From: Hydnum rufescens UP504
Lineage: Eukaryota > Basidiomycota > Agaricomycetes > Cantharellales > Hydnaceae
NCBI GenBank assembly: GCA_014904985.1
Contig: MU128972.1
Span: forward strand, 94,462-158,461
Length of the DNA stretch: 64,000 bases
Direction: 5' to 3'
Made by a program: the position numbers and the translations under genes. Of this stretch, positions 37,049 through 48,858 are shown one piece after another (the first letter of the stretch is position 1; each line of letters begins with the position of its first letter). Below the pieces are notes generated by a model. It saw nothing but the letters and a program-made list of their open reading frames with translations, was not told the origin of the DNA and did no database searches.

Positions 37049-38340
37049 TCACTCCATCGGCCACGCTCCAGGGAAATCTTTTCGAAGTTCGCTCCGGCAT
37101 ACCATGAACATTGGGCTGAGTTCGATTTTCGGATTGAGAAAAGAGTCGATGTGACTTCCGGAGATTATTGGTCGTGCGTCCACTGAACCGGCTGTCGTCG
37201 CTTGTCGCCCAGTTTCTGCTGCCTTGTTTTCATCACGCTTAACCTTGGCTTCTCGAGACAATGAAACCTCCTCTAAGACGGCCTTGGCACCATTCTCGAT
37301 CAAGGCATGCCCAACATCAGCACCCAACCCCTCCGCATCCTCAAAGGTCAACACTTGGGCAGACAATGTGTGGACGACGTGGGGATTGCCGGTTAACGAT
37401 GTGACGGTCCCGGTGAGCGAAAGAACGGATCCCGATGCAACATGGCTTGCTACGCCCACAGGCACACTGCATCCGCCTTCCAAAACACGGAGACAAGCGC
37501 GCTCGGCGCGGCATCGCAATTCCGTCTCACGGTGAGAAAGGGAAGCAAGGAGACCTTTGACTTCGATATCGTCTGACCGGATCTCGATACCGAGGGCACC
37601 CTGGCCAACCGCATGGTATAAAGTAGGTGGGGAGATATCGGAGGTTATTCGCTCCTCCATGTCCAAGCGAACAAGGCCCGCTCGAGCCAGGACAATCGCG
37701 GCATACTCCCCGTCAGGTCTGTCGAGTTTGGCGAGACGCGTGTTCCTACAGACGAAATGAGAAGTAGGTGAGAACCCGGGTGGAAACAGGGAGTAGGTTA
37801 GAAGTCTTACAGATTCCCACGCTGACGAAAAGCGACACGGGATATAAGAAAGGCTGGCACTAATGTTACGTAGAACTATGTAACACGTACCACGTCTGCG
37901 AATACAAGTGTTGGGAAAGCCCGCCTAAGTTGTGCAACCCGTCGCACACTGCTTGTCCCCACAATACTTCCGTCTGGGAGCTCTTCCAGGGATTTGTAGG
38001 GAAGTCCTTTCTTGACCACCAGCGAGTCGCATGGATTTTCTCGCTGCATGATGGCCCCAATCTCACACCCTTCCGGGAGGACTGTTGGAACGTCTTTGAG
38101 GCTGTGAACGATAATGTCGATATCTCCCTTCAACAGGGCTTCCTCGAGCTCTTCCGTCCACAGAGATTTTCCACCAAGGAGGTAAAGCGCCTCGGCCTGG
38201 TTCTTGTCACCACCGGTGGTCATAAAGCTGAGATTGAACTCATCGTCAGGGTGGGCCGTCTGAAGAGCATCACGGACGATGAGTGTCTGAATCTGGGCGA
38301 GCTTCGACGCCCGAGAGCCAAGGGTGAACGTTCGCGGCAT
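37049..38340 (-). CDS. HEM3: Porphobilinogen deaminase (hydroxymethylbilane synthase)
   Basis: Cytosolic haem-pathway enzyme that joins four porphobilinogen molecules into hydroxymethylbilane. The protein reads [80 protein letters not shown] and [20 protein letters not shown]. The dipyrromethane-cofactor Cys is in [23 protein letters not shown] 38338-38340 is preferred because no in-frame ATG exists further upstream before a stop. The conserved RGNL.TRL motif is assembled from an 11-nt microexon (37811-37821) flanked by two introns. C-terminal residues end FPGAWPME. The catalytic and cofactor residues are all present. The gene lies upstream of, and co-directional with, ALG1. Confidence 0.94.
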
Positions 38341-38994
38341 CCAGGGCAGTGAGATAGAAACGCCAAGGTGGTAGTACTTTTCGCGGGGCGTGGGGATGCT
38401 AGCCAATGAGAATGATCTTATTCCCTCCCGGGACTACCTGCCCGGATTTTCACCAAGCTGTGTCAGTGTCACAGTGTCACACAGCTTTTCTCAGTCATGT
38501 CAACATCGTTTCGTCCTTCCCTCAGAGTGCCAGTGCGGCCACCCACTCCAATCGTGAATTCACGTCCTCTCAGAGTGCCTGTCCTGTTACACACAGCGCC
38601 ATCTACTGGCCAAGGCCGACACGCTCGGCTATGCACCGTCGGATCACGGAAAGTATCACCCGCTAACTTCCTTGCCAAATTTGGCGCATACAATACACAC
38701 TGATCGATATCGCTGTCACATTCATCCGAAGTCGCTATTCGCCCTTTGTCTGTAGTTATTTATTCCATGGGACTTCCTATTTTCCTTCCTCTTTCTATGT
38801 CACGCATATTTGTGCCCGAACCCCGTCTGTCCCGTTGAACGTCCCTATAGTCTCCCGCTTCCCGTTTGCATCTTCCTACCGTCTCACCGCTTGTATTTAG
38901 GTACACCGTTCTCGGTACCTTTCACGCCTACAACATCAGATCTGTCAAGTATTTTGAGCATTGGAAATATGAAGACGATGGGCAAATCATTGCA
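38341..38994. other. Intergenic region between HEM3 start and ALG1 3' end
   Basis: Promoter side of HEM3. It contains GTGTCA repeats at about 38461-38481 (CAGTGTCACAGTGTCACACAG) and a direct repeat of CTCAGAGTGCC at about 38521 and 38568. No gene recognised. Confidence 0.45.
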
Positions 38995-41032
38995 TTATCT
39001 AGACAATGTATGACGCTCGTCCACCAATGGTCTAACTACCCGATTCCAGTTTTCTGTCCAAGTACCCCATTTCCATGTGGAAGACGGTAACGTATTCGGG
39101 TACGTGGGTGGATTCAATTTTTCTCGGAGTGAATCCCGCAATCGGTCTAGTCGTGTATGCTCCGGGAACGACGTCAACAGGGACTTCAAAACGGAACTCG
39201 TAAGCAGACTGATTCAAGGATCCACGAAATGCCATGTTTACCTCAAATTGAGATGCAAGCTCATCTGCGGAGTGGAAAATGACACCATTCTCTCCATCCT
39301 GTACCAACTCATGTAGGCTAATATCGAAGCCCATTCAAAGAAGATCAGGGAAAACTTGACCGAAGGAAATAATTTCAAGCGTACCATGCAAAATCCAAAG
39401 CGCAAACGGGCAAACCGCACCCAAACATATCTACTACTTTCATGGGCAAGTCAAGAGCAGAAGAACTGCTATGCAGCGAGACGCCCAGGTCCGCAGATCC
39501 TAGATAGAGGGATTAAAGAGATCAATACCAGGCCCCTCTACTGCATGAGACCTCGTACCTAACAAAATGGGGTAATCTTTTGAGCTCATCCACACACTCC
39601 GACATCGCACCCACTCCCACTTCCCCTCTGTCTCAAGTGCTTCCACCTCTCTCATGTATCGATCTCGCAGGTCTCCACGTCCGGTGACGATCATCAATAG
39701 TTTCGGTAATTGCCCTTTTTTCGATACATGCACATCCCCAGCGCCGTTCACAGGGCCGTTGATGGCTCGAGCACGGTGCTCATATATCGCGAGGGCTTTT
39801 AACAAAAGACTGAAATCCTCGTCGGGCGTCCATGAGGTCGACGTGATGACAAGGGCTGGACGATCCGGTCGAAGGACGGGGAGAAGCGTAGGAGCATAGG
39901 GCGTACCAGTATTTGTGACCAGAGATCGAGGTGCGGAAGACATTTCCGTGAATATGGTGGAGTCTGGTCTAGATGACTTTGGAAAAAATGAGTCCATGAG
40001 TGGAGCGAAAGGAGGTAGGTTCAAAAATAGCTAGGAATTCGAAGTCAATGCACCGATAGAAACACCTTTCAGAGACCGAGTGAACACACCTCGTGAGTTT
40101 CAGATGGCGATGATTGGTGGAAATGGCGTGGTGGTCGATCGTGGAGAACTACCATACGGCCCCTAGGGTCATGAATGAGAGCAAGTACCGGTACACGATT
40201 CAATTAGTACTCACTGAAGACCCCAAGTCTTCGATAAATGCTCCTTCATGGCTTGCGTTACGAACAAATGGGCATACGCCCGACGTCCAAACGTCTGCTC
40301 AAACCTGCAGAGAGTGAGTAGAGCAAATGGAAGATACTGTTGTTGGGTGCTGACCATTTAGCTATGCGGACTGGAAGACTATTTTCACCTAGACGAATGG
40401 CGAGTATGCTATAGCCAAGGTTGTGCCAATCAATAATGACCTTGCAGCCCCGGACCCTTGCAAATAATTGAACCAGAGCGAGTGTTGGGATTGAGGGTGG
40501 ATTCTAAGGGGAAATGATTTCGGTGGTAAAAATCACGTGAGAAACCGAGAGGAAAACCTATGTTTACTTGGACGCAAATGTATTGAGGCGTATAAGGCAG
40601 ACGGAAGAAGAGAGCATGGAGAACGACAAGTATTTGGAACAGAACTTTCAAAGGAGCGACCAGAAGAAATGCAGCCCTTGGAAGATGCGGAATGAAAGCC
40701 GCTGAGGGTGTGAGATGTATAAAGTGGACATGGGGTAACGATCGCAGTAAAGCAGTGGGCTCAGCTCCTGCAGAACGAAGGACGCTGTGAGACTAATGTC
40801 GCACGTACACAAGATCATTGACGGTACCTTTGTACCCGACGACAAAAGTTTCGAACTCGTGTTGGGCAAAGCTCTCTGCATGATACATCATTCGAGGACT
40901 GCGCCCAATATCGCCGAGAACTAATATTGCTACGGATCTGTAGAAAGGGCGGCGCGGCCGTTTGGTGGCGGCGACGTACAATGCTACCACCGGCAGAGCG
41001 GCGAAGCATAGTTGTAGAACGAGTTTGAGCAT
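38995..41032 (-). CDS. ALG1: ALG1 beta-1,4-mannosyltransferase
   Basis: ER enzyme that adds the first mannose to GlcNAc2-PP-dolichol. The start [20 protein letters not shown] is a membrane anchor. It is followed by [20 protein letters not shown], the diagnostic ALG1 motif, then [29 protein letters not shown] and [13 protein letters not shown]. The C-terminal GT-B half has [59 protein letters not shown] and [14 protein letters not shown]. The last intron (58 nt, GTAAAC...TTTGAAG) joins QFE to [20 protein letters not shown], and the protein ends at TAA 38995-38997. About nine exons are present with no visible damage. The order of motifs matches the family from end to end. Confidence 0.93.
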
Positions 41033-41340
41033 GGTACCGTGAGAAATTCGGTTTCCCGGATCTGCATCCGCATGCTTATATAAGGTGGCTTTGCGATAGG
41101 TTTTTTTCTTCTACACAATGTATGACTTTGCTTTAGAGTCACTTGTTTTCCCTCATCCTACGGAATATCAGGCGCTCGTGAAGTCTGAGAGTGATTCTCT
41201 ACCGCCTTCGCGCCTGTCGGCACGTGTTTGACGTGTTGAAGCATTGATCGCGCAGAGTACATCCTCGGCCTGTTTCCCCTCGTACAAGTAGTTCCATGTT
41301 ATTGTGTGTTGTATGGTATGTATGCACGACAGAAAATGAA

Positions 41341-42528
41341 TCAGTTCTCAGCCAGTACTCTCTGATCTATCGTTTCCATCCGTCCCCTGCCCTTCACTTC
41401 GGCCTGCAACATCTCCGTCAGTACCTTAAACTGGCCGGGATCGATCAGCATGACCTATCGAGAATAAAGTTGGATAACAGCTTAGACCAGAATACTCAAT
41501 TGCAAGGACGTACCACTTCCCACTCATCTTGACCCCACTCTTCGCCCTCCACCTTTTCCGCTCCCTCCACGATTTTCTCCTTGAGCCTTTTCCCATCTTT
41601 AGTAGGCATTACAATTCGCACCCGCATCCGTGATCTTTGAATAGGAAGCGTCGAGTTGGTTTGCAATAGTTTGATACACTCGAGCACCTAGTCCAAATTC
41701 ATCAGACTTTCCATCCCGGAGAAAACTGTCCACACCAAGAGAAAAATCCGACCTGTGACTTCGCGCTCTTGCCAATTTTAACGCTGACGCCAGCTTCTGT
41801 CATCCCCTTCTCGATCATTCCGACAGGGTAGGGCCGCTGGGAGGTTGGGTCCACACATTTCTCGGCAACCATATTCGCGATCTCCTTCCAAAGGTTTTCA
41901 AGATCGTGTGCCCTTTCCTTCTCGCCCACTTGAAGCTCTCCCTTCTTAAGTATCTAGTATACGAGAGCAAGCCAAGTCAGTTTCAAAGTTTCAAATGATA
42001 GCATGGAAGAAATGCGATTGGGGGTGACCACGATAGAACTGAACACACGGAAATAGACAATCAGATATCCTACCTCTTTCACTATTTCATTCACATCTGT
42101 CTTGGCAAATGCCTTCTTGAGATCTTCGCTGCTGGCGACCTGCCCCTTGGATACATTCATGAACACATTACTGATCTGCATAACTTCGTCCAGATCTGTC
42201 TCCCTGTGGCATCCAGAACCGTGAGGCCAAGTGAGATGTCCCAGAGGCGGTAAGGAACTCACACTCCTGTTCGCCATTCCTGCACTTTATTCTTGTAACA
42301 TGCGATCTATATTCACAAATGGCCAACAACACTGATGAGCTGTGCAATGCCCCAGAGAAGGACGATGAGGGGCTGACCTCGAACCGTTTCCCCCCCTTCT
42401 TTAAACGCACAACCGAGACATTTGTAAGCCTATACGCATCCAATGATTCAAGATAAAGAAAGTGTCTCCTGGAACTACAGCGAGATCATTTACTTGATCT
42501 GATTCGATGGTTGATTCAGTCCTCCCAT
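41341..42528 (-). CDS. SDO1: SDO1/SBDS ribosome maturation factor
   Basis: Works with the Efl1 GTPase to release eIF6/Tif6 from nascent 60S subunits. Exon 1 (MGGLNQPSNQIK) joins LTNVSVVRLKKGGKRFE, then an exon ending EWRTG, then MQISNVFMNVSKGQVASSED and LKKAFAKTDVNEIVKE. Later exons give GEKERAHDLENLWKEIANMV, KCVDPTSQRPYPVGMIEKGM, ECIKLLQTNSTLPIQRSRMR, VRIVMPTKDGKRLKEKIVEG and VMLIDPGQFKVLTEMLQAEV. The protein ends MRVETI-type QRVLAEN at TGA 41341-41343. The start (42526-42528) gives the family N terminus and precedes an intron exactly where the LTNVSVVRL exon begins. All three SBDS domains are represented. It is co-directional with ALG1 (309 bp spacing). Confidence 0.94.
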
Positions 42529-42877
42529 CCCGGGATAATTCAAGCAGAACAAGTGGAGAAGGGAGATCGAATCACGTGGTCTCGGGATAGTCCACCCAGC
42601 AGCACTTTGTCCTTTATGTGGTTTGACTGCAGCACCGAAACTCAAGCGCCAATTCTGAGGAAAGGGCAACTATAAAGGTCCCTGCACCTCCTCACCTCTC
42701 TGACAGTATGTCCGAGGCCCTAAACATCGACCATTCAATGGTTCCGATCAGGACCTGGATGATTGAGAAGCCCAGATCTCATTTACATGTTAGTTTCTAT
42801 CTAAATGTCATACATGGTAGTAACAGGTTCGGTTGGTAGCGCGTACAGGGAAATTATCTTATAGTGTGTAGAAAAGA
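42529..42877. other. SDO1 upstream region
   Basis: 349 bp between SDO1 and the 3' end of the GH16 gene, both on the minus strand. Nothing distinctive is seen apart from a GC-balanced promoter-like stretch. Confidence 0.4.
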
Positions 42878-45160
42878 CTATTGGAACAACTTGACGCTAA
42901 CGACCTCCCAGTCTGCGAAACAAAGAACAGTGAAGTACAGATCATAATGTTGTTAGCAGAGGCATTACAAAGGAATGATAGAATGAGCGACGCACAAGCA
43001 TCTGCGAATGCAGCGCCATTATTTAGGACATACTGAGTACAGGTATTAGCCCCCGTTATTTGCTGACAGCTTGCACTCTGGCCCGCATAGTTTGTGGTCT
43101 GCCACGAACCCTGTGTGCCTGCCCATGAACCGCTGTTTCCCACACAATCGCCCAGCAGATTCAGGAGTAAGGCATGGGGCAATGTACGGGGGAAAAGAGA
43201 TACGCCAACGTACCATAATGTAGTATCAAAAATCGCAGAGTGGTCTTGGAAGAATTGATACGGATTGCAAGTTGAGGAAGGAAACCGCGCAGCGGGCAAG
43301 CCCCATGTGTTGGGGAGTGGGGCATCCCGAACGAGGTCAGCGGGAATGTTATCGCGCGTAAAAAAGAACACCTGGATACCCGAATTATCCCAGAGCACTG
43401 AAGTCGCATACACCGGAATCGGGAGGTTATAATGGAGAAGAGCGGCCTGAAGGGCAGGTGGTCACTAACTGGCATAAACACCACCCCCCGCGCTGTTGAA
43501 CGCCGATCCATAATCGTTTGCAAGCGTGGACCGCTGGCCACATCCCTAAACAATTCCACACACAGAGTAAGCGGAACGCTGAGGCGAATCGAATTGAATA
43601 GAAAGGAAGGAGGAACACAGCGGGTATCACCACAGAAAAAAGACGTGAAGGCGGTGAACTTACAGTATTGCTCGAATCGGCCGCAGAACAATCCAACCCA
43701 TTCGCGGAGGTAGAGGTAGATCCAGAATTTGGAGGGACAGTACACCCTGGGTTTGTATGCAATGATATCTATAGGCGCGTATATAGAAGTAGGGGAAATG
43801 AGTTAGGTGAAGGGATATTCCCAGAGAATCAGAAGGCGACGCAACGCACGAGGTTCTGTACGGAGTCATCGACTCCTTCGACTATATCAATCTCTGTACC
43901 AATCCACAAGAAACCGTTAGTTGAATGGATAACGGAACTCAAGGATCTAGCCCTCACCCCCCGTAACTGGCCAAGTGGGACCATTGGTCCAAAACGCGCT
44001 ATAGATATCATGACAGGTTGTCGGATTGAGACGATCAAAGTCAAAGGTAAACAGGAAGCTCACGGCCAAGTCCCACATCCGTGTGGCATATGAACGGCAT
44101 CCACTAATTTCAATCCAGACAAACAAATTGATGGATAAAGAAACAAAGATATGGAAGAGGTCACGTACGAACTAAGAGACCGCCATTAAACGTGACTTGC
44201 GTCTGGATGCGAATGCTATTCCGAGTGCCGGATACAACTGCATCGATGGCATGAGCGCTTCAAGTCCTCTCTCTCGCAATAAACTATTGCGATATGAGAA
44301 ACAGAGATTGAGAGTATGAATCACGCACCCGGGGTTGTATCGATCCGCATTACCGCATTCCCTGCGCTATTTATTGATACCAGCCCACTGCTCCACTGAC
44401 ATGCGCCCCACCAATGAATCACCATGGTGAGTGGAAAGATAAATTATGCAAGAAATAATGGGTCGCTTACGGCAGTCGCACTGTCGAGATATGTCACTGT
44501 TCCTTGCGTTGGGTCCGAACCCGAGAAAAAATCCCATCCGTTAAAAAAGGAGCTCCCATTCTATAAATGAGTAAGAAATATAACAGTTAGACAACGAATA
44601 AAATCGGACAAGCCAGGCCTCAAGTGAATCACGTCCCACTGATACCAATGGACGAGAACGAAACAAGCAAGTTACAAACGCACATAAACTTGTTTGAGTG
44701 AGAAAATAGATGCGGGGAACGTTGACGAGGGGGTGGCGGAGGATGTAGATGAAGGTGTTACTGTCGCCGCCTTCGAGGTGGCAGATGGAAAAGGTCCTGT
44801 AGATGCGTCGGTTATTAAAGTTGTTGTGAAAGTAGAAGACACCGAGGTAGGCGATTGGCGAGAATATGCACTTGTCTGGGTTTGAGTTGGGGCTGGGCCC
44901 TTCGAAGTGGCATTATGGGAAGAGACGAGCCGTAGACTGCATTTAGCACTACCAGTAGCTGCGCGCCTCGCGAGGCGCAGGCTTCGCGCCGGAGAATTAA
45001 ACGACGCGTGCATTCCCTGCCACGCCAAGAGAAGATCGTGCGCGACATTGTGACCGTATGCTGGTAATGGGGCAGTGAAATCAAAGAAGTCGAGTCGTGC
45101 ATGAACTGTTGAGAGGTACAATAAGGCGGCGACGACAGCCGCTGTAGGGCTACACTTCAT
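42878..45160 (-). CDS. Secreted GH16 endo-beta-1,3(4)-glucanase-like protein
   Basis: Glycoside hydrolase family 16 enzyme acting on beta-glucans of the wall or medium. The start MKCSPTAAVVAALLYLSTVH is a signal peptide. A Ser/Thr-rich linker (SPTSVSSTFTTTL...; SSTSSATPSSTFPASI) leads to the catalytic domain: SSFFNGWDFFSGSDPTQGTV, SINSAGNAVMRIDTTPG, RIQTQVTFNGG, PLGQLRG-type insert, and EIDIVEGVDDSV, which carries the catalytic ExDxxE acids. Later exons give HTNPGCTVPPNSGSTST and FPSSTCNPYQFFQDHSAIFD. The final exon completes AAFADAYWEVVSVKLFQ. ATG 45158-45160 gives the best signal peptide; an upstream in-frame ATG (45247) would add 29 residues. At least eleven short exons are present. No C-terminal anchor is visible. 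Confidence 0.88.
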
Positions 45161-45581
45161 ATTGTTGGTTGCTTCTTTGACGGCGTTATTGAACGATTTG
45201 GAGAAAGAGAAAGGGATTGGTCCAGCCAAGTGGAGCTCTGAACACACGGAAAGAGGGGGATAGATACTTTGCGGCGGGTAGTGAATGGGTGCCGGGTAGC
45301 CCCGAAGAACAGTAGACAGTAGCGGGCAGCAATGGTTGCTAGACGAGAATAAGGCCTCTTGAGAGGTGTCCCGGGATCTGCTATCAACCTACTCTGGGGA
45401 GTAGTGGGTGTGGGTGCCCACAGATGAAGCAAAGAACCTTTCGTAACCAGCCTCGTGTATGCCCAATGGTAACAACATGAACAACATGATTCACTTCATA
45501 TCCCCCACTACCCTTCTCATGAACTTCAACGAAATGAATACATCATTCATGATACGAGAGGACAAGGGTTTTGTACAGTCC
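45161..45581. other. Intergenic region upstream of the GH16 gene
   Basis: 421 bp with the GH16 promoter side and the 3' end of the Brl1 gene. A near-tandem AACAACATGA/TTCATGATAC stretch near 45470-45560 is AT-rich. No gene seen. Confidence 0.4.
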
Positions 45582-47145
45582 TCAACGCAACGAGCCACCT
45601 CTCCTTTTTCGAGGTGAATCGAGCAACACTAATGGCACTCCATCCGACACCGCCCAACTTCCGCCCCCCCATGGTGTGGAAGACACAGGGGTCCCTATAT
45701 GCATCGAAGGGGCTGGTGGTGGCAGTGGTCGTACATGGGGTGCGTGCTTGGATCGATAGAGCGAGAGCATCGTATTGGTAAACAGGACAAAGAAGCCCAA
45801 TGACACCAGGGTAAATGCCTGCGCGGATGATACACCTGACATGAGCACCGAAAGAAAGACACGACAGGGTACAAGGGGAAGAAATGAGACCCTCACGCAC
45901 CAGCGTCTTCCAGCTAATTTCCTCTACGAAGCTGTTTACTACCTGTGCAAACGTCTCTGCGGCCACTCTCGCCCGCCCGACCACACTCGGATCACGGTTC
46001 ATGCATTCTTCCCACTCGAGACACGTGGATTCCATGTGTGGAATTCTGTGCGCTGGATCGCATTTATTGGCCAAATAGAGTTTTGTACACTGGGATATCT
46101 CACGAAGGGTGCCTGTAACAGGCAATATATCATGAGTATCATAGGGCCTTTGACGGGAATCTAGGCGTACCAGAGGAATACTCAGCTACTTTTTCATCCA
46201 CGTCTCGTTGAACGGTACGTATCACCAGGACCGCAAAGTATAAAAACGCAAGGAGTAAAGAGAGATTGAAGAAGAATTGAAGATAGCTGGGTGGGTTTTA
46301 TCACTTCGATGAGACGCTGCGATCGTCGTAGCCCAACTCACCCAGACAACACATAGGGGAGTTCTCCATGAGAAAGACGTGGTGTCGGGAAATGCAGGTG
46401 ATACTGACCGGCGACGTCGAGCTGATTCTGGTTTCCCTGTAATGTAAACATTAGACGTCTCCATAAATGTCTCTCAGATACTACACCCCCAGTTGACAGT
46501 GACATACGTTCTCATCATCACTGATGTCGCTTTCGTCACGTCTAGACGGTATCAGACCACGCCTTCGACCACGCTCGCGTTCCCTCTCGCGACTCCGATC
46601 CCGTTCTCTTGCTTTATACGCTGATCGCCGTAAGGGACTGATGGGGGAGCCAAGTGCTACCTCATTACCAATGATGTGTCGTGTTCTCGTGGATGGTGAG
46701 GCCTCGGGAGTGGGAGAACCTGCAGTGCTCATGCTGACGTCTGCATTATCAGGCCCCGGGGATGTTGGAAATACTTTCTGGGGCGAAAAGCTGGGGGGAG
46801 GAGCCCATGGTGTTCGGGGTTCAAAAGAGAAGACAGATGCGGAATTGCTTGATGATGGTACAGTGCTGTCCTTCCCTCCAAACTGGAATGGGCTGGCATT
46901 GGATGAAGACGAGAATAGCAATGATGAAGGATTGGAATTCGGCCCTTGGGCTCCTGTACAGACGTAGGAAGTCAACAGGAATGCAAAGATCCAAAGAAAT
47001 ACACACCGGGCTTAGACATACGCGATTGTGCCAATGCCTCTTTGAAAGGACTCCACGCCCCAGAAGCCATTCTATCCACGTCCGGCGAGTCATAAGTAAA
47101 GTCCATAGGTGCATCTTTCGAGCGCCGTTCAAAGCGAGGTGACAT
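45582..47145 (-). CDS. Brl1/Brr6-type nuclear envelope protein
   Basis: Brl1/Brr6 proteins span the nuclear envelope and are needed for nuclear pore assembly and membrane lipid balance. The start MSPRFERRSKDAPMDFTYDS leads into a Ser/Pro and Arg-rich N-terminal region (RSRERERERGRRRGLIPS). The Brl1_Brr6 domain then reads YLQFFFNLSLLLAFLYFAVL (membrane helix 1), RTVQRDVDEKVAEYSSG, LREISQCTKLYLANKC and ECMNRDPSVVGRARVAAETF. The four conserved lumenal Cys pattern is visible (QC..NKC, TCLEWEEC). A second helix (AFTLVSLGFFVLFTNTMLSL) follows, and the tail ends RKRRGGSLR at 45582. About five exons keep frame. ATG 47143-47145 lies only 25 bp from the start codon of the divergent clpP gene; a downstream ATG (47104-47106) is also possible. 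Confidence 0.87.
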
Positions 47146-47170
47146 TTCTAGCTGTTTTTGGGAGAAACAG
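47146..47170. promoter_or_regulatory. 25-bp divergent start-codon spacer
   Basis: Only 25 bp separate the minus-strand ATG of the Brl1-type gene from the plus-strand ATG of clpP. Transcription of each gene must start inside or beyond the other gene's leader, or the real start codons lie further in (47104-47106 and 47201-47203). Confidence 0.6.
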
Positions 47171-48380
47171 ATGGAGGGTGCTCCACGTGACCGCGTGTGT
47201 ATGTTTTCCAGATTCCTTCGTCCTACGCTGCGTACTGGGGGTGAGGTGCAGAGACGAGCATTACATCAGCCGTCACATTGGCCTGTGTCGGCTTCGGCGC
47301 TGAGGTCAACGCAGGAAACCAACGCTTTGAGCCTGGTGCCAATCGTAATAGAACAAACGGTGTGTGTACATACCTTGTTCTCCTTTCTTCTCGAGTCTTG
47401 ACTAGGGCATCAGGGGCGCGGTGAGCGCTCCTATGATATTTACTCTCGACTCCTTCGCGAGCGTGTCATCATGCTTTCCGGACCTGTAAGCTTTGCGATC
47501 TCGTTGCCTCTGTTCACAGGCTAAGATCCGTATAGATTCACGACGGGGTATCTTCTCTTCTTGTCGCGCAGCTACTTTTCTTGGAAGCCGAGGAAACTCA
47601 GAAACCGATACACCTGTATGTGAACAGTCCTGGAGGGAGTGTGACCGCTGGTATGGCTATATATGACACCGTGCGCCAGTCCCTCTTTTGAGCTATTTTA
47701 TCTTTATTTTAAGACGGATTGTGCCATAATAGATGCAGGTTTGCTCCTGATTTTCTTCTAAACAAAATGGCAAAAAAAACCACTTAAACTTCGCGCAACA
47801 GTATGTGTCTTCGCCAATACATACGTATTGTATTGGACAAGCATGCTCTATGGGGAGTTTGATCCTAGCAGCAGGTTCTTACCTCTATTCGTATTATTCG
47901 TATTGCAAGCTGATGACATCGCACTTCTAGGGGAAAAGGGCCACCGGCAATCTCTGCCGAATTCGAGCGTTATGATCCATCGTGCGTTATGCGCTTCTTC
48001 TCATTCCCCATTCCTTCTCTAGTTAAAATACTCACTCAAAAAACAAAGAACCATCTGGCGGCGCTTCTGGACAAGCCTCTGACATTGCCATCCATGCCAA
48101 AGAGATCCTGCGTTGGCGCCAACGTCTCACGGAGATCTATGTGCGGCACTGTATCAAGACCGAACCAAATGGCGAGACACTCGAAGCTGCGAGCAAGCGC
48201 TTTGAAACAGCACTTGAGCGAGATTACTTCATGACTGGTGCGTAATCGTCTGCTTTTCTTGGCCTTAAAAATCGGGCCGCCGACAGTCTTATCTGCGTTT
48301 CTTAAGCCGAGGAAGCGCTTGAATTTGGTATTATAGACAAGATTGTGGAGAATAGGCCTTCTGTACCGAAGGCGCCGTGA
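47171..48380 (+). CDS. clpP: Mitochondrial ATP-dependent Clp protease proteolytic subunit
   Basis: Serine protease core of the mitochondrial ClpXP system. The N terminus ([20 protein letters not shown]) is Arg-rich and suits import; a second ATG at 47201 is possible. The mature part reads [40 protein letters not shown] and [17 protein letters not shown]. The catalytic Ser is in [18 protein letters not shown] and the catalytic His in [20 protein letters not shown], with the acidic partner expected in the later ALERDYFMT...[10 protein letters not shown] part. MQ of the conserved YDTMQY comes from a 6-nt microexon (47733-47738, ATGCAG) between two introns. Eight or so exons keep frame. The stop is TGA 48378-48380. 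It is convergent with Ku80. Confidence 0.93.
47733..47738 (+). other. clpP: 6-nt microexon in clpP
   Basis: ATGCAG, preceded by ...CATAATAG and followed by GTTTGC. It supplies Met-Gln between YDT and YVSSP, as in bacterial ClpP (YDTMQF). Both flanking introns are about 60 nt and phase 0, so skipping would keep frame but lose two residues. Confidence 0.75.
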
Positions 48381-48858
48381 GTACAATCTGCCAGGCACTC
48401 CCAATGCGAATTGCTTTGTCGGAGGTACCCGCTACTAAAGAGTTGAATCTTTCATCAAATAATCACCTGGTTGTGTTCGACGGTACCAGTGTCTCAAGAT
48501 CCCCTAACGAACATATGCCCAAGACTTATTGCTAGATTATCGACCCCATATAAATGACGCTCCAACAACCATGAGGCGGCAAATGTCGGCGGTGCATGCT
48601 AAGCCATCCACAAAGTACTATACTGTAGGCATTTCACAGTACAAATACAACACCAAGGTACGCCCGTTTCTTGCATATTCCCAACATGACTGGATTAGTA
48701 TTAAAATACAATTTGTACCGTAGCGCTACATTGAGTTGCTAACCAAGTAAACGTAAATCTCGTCAAATGACATTCCTATTCTTGCTATCATTCACTTTCA
48801 ATCTTTGATGAACTGCAGCCAGAAGTCAGCCCAAGGTTATGTAATGACTATCCTCAAA
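48381..48858. other. Convergent 3' intergenic region
   Basis: 478 bp of AT-rich 3' sequence between clpP and Ku80; no gene or repeat seen. Confidence 0.5.

Noticed and set aside
38404..38406. Start codon of HEM3 upstream at TTG
   Set aside because: The codon is TTG, not ATG; the first ATG (38338-38340) gives the usual N terminus [10 protein letters not shown].
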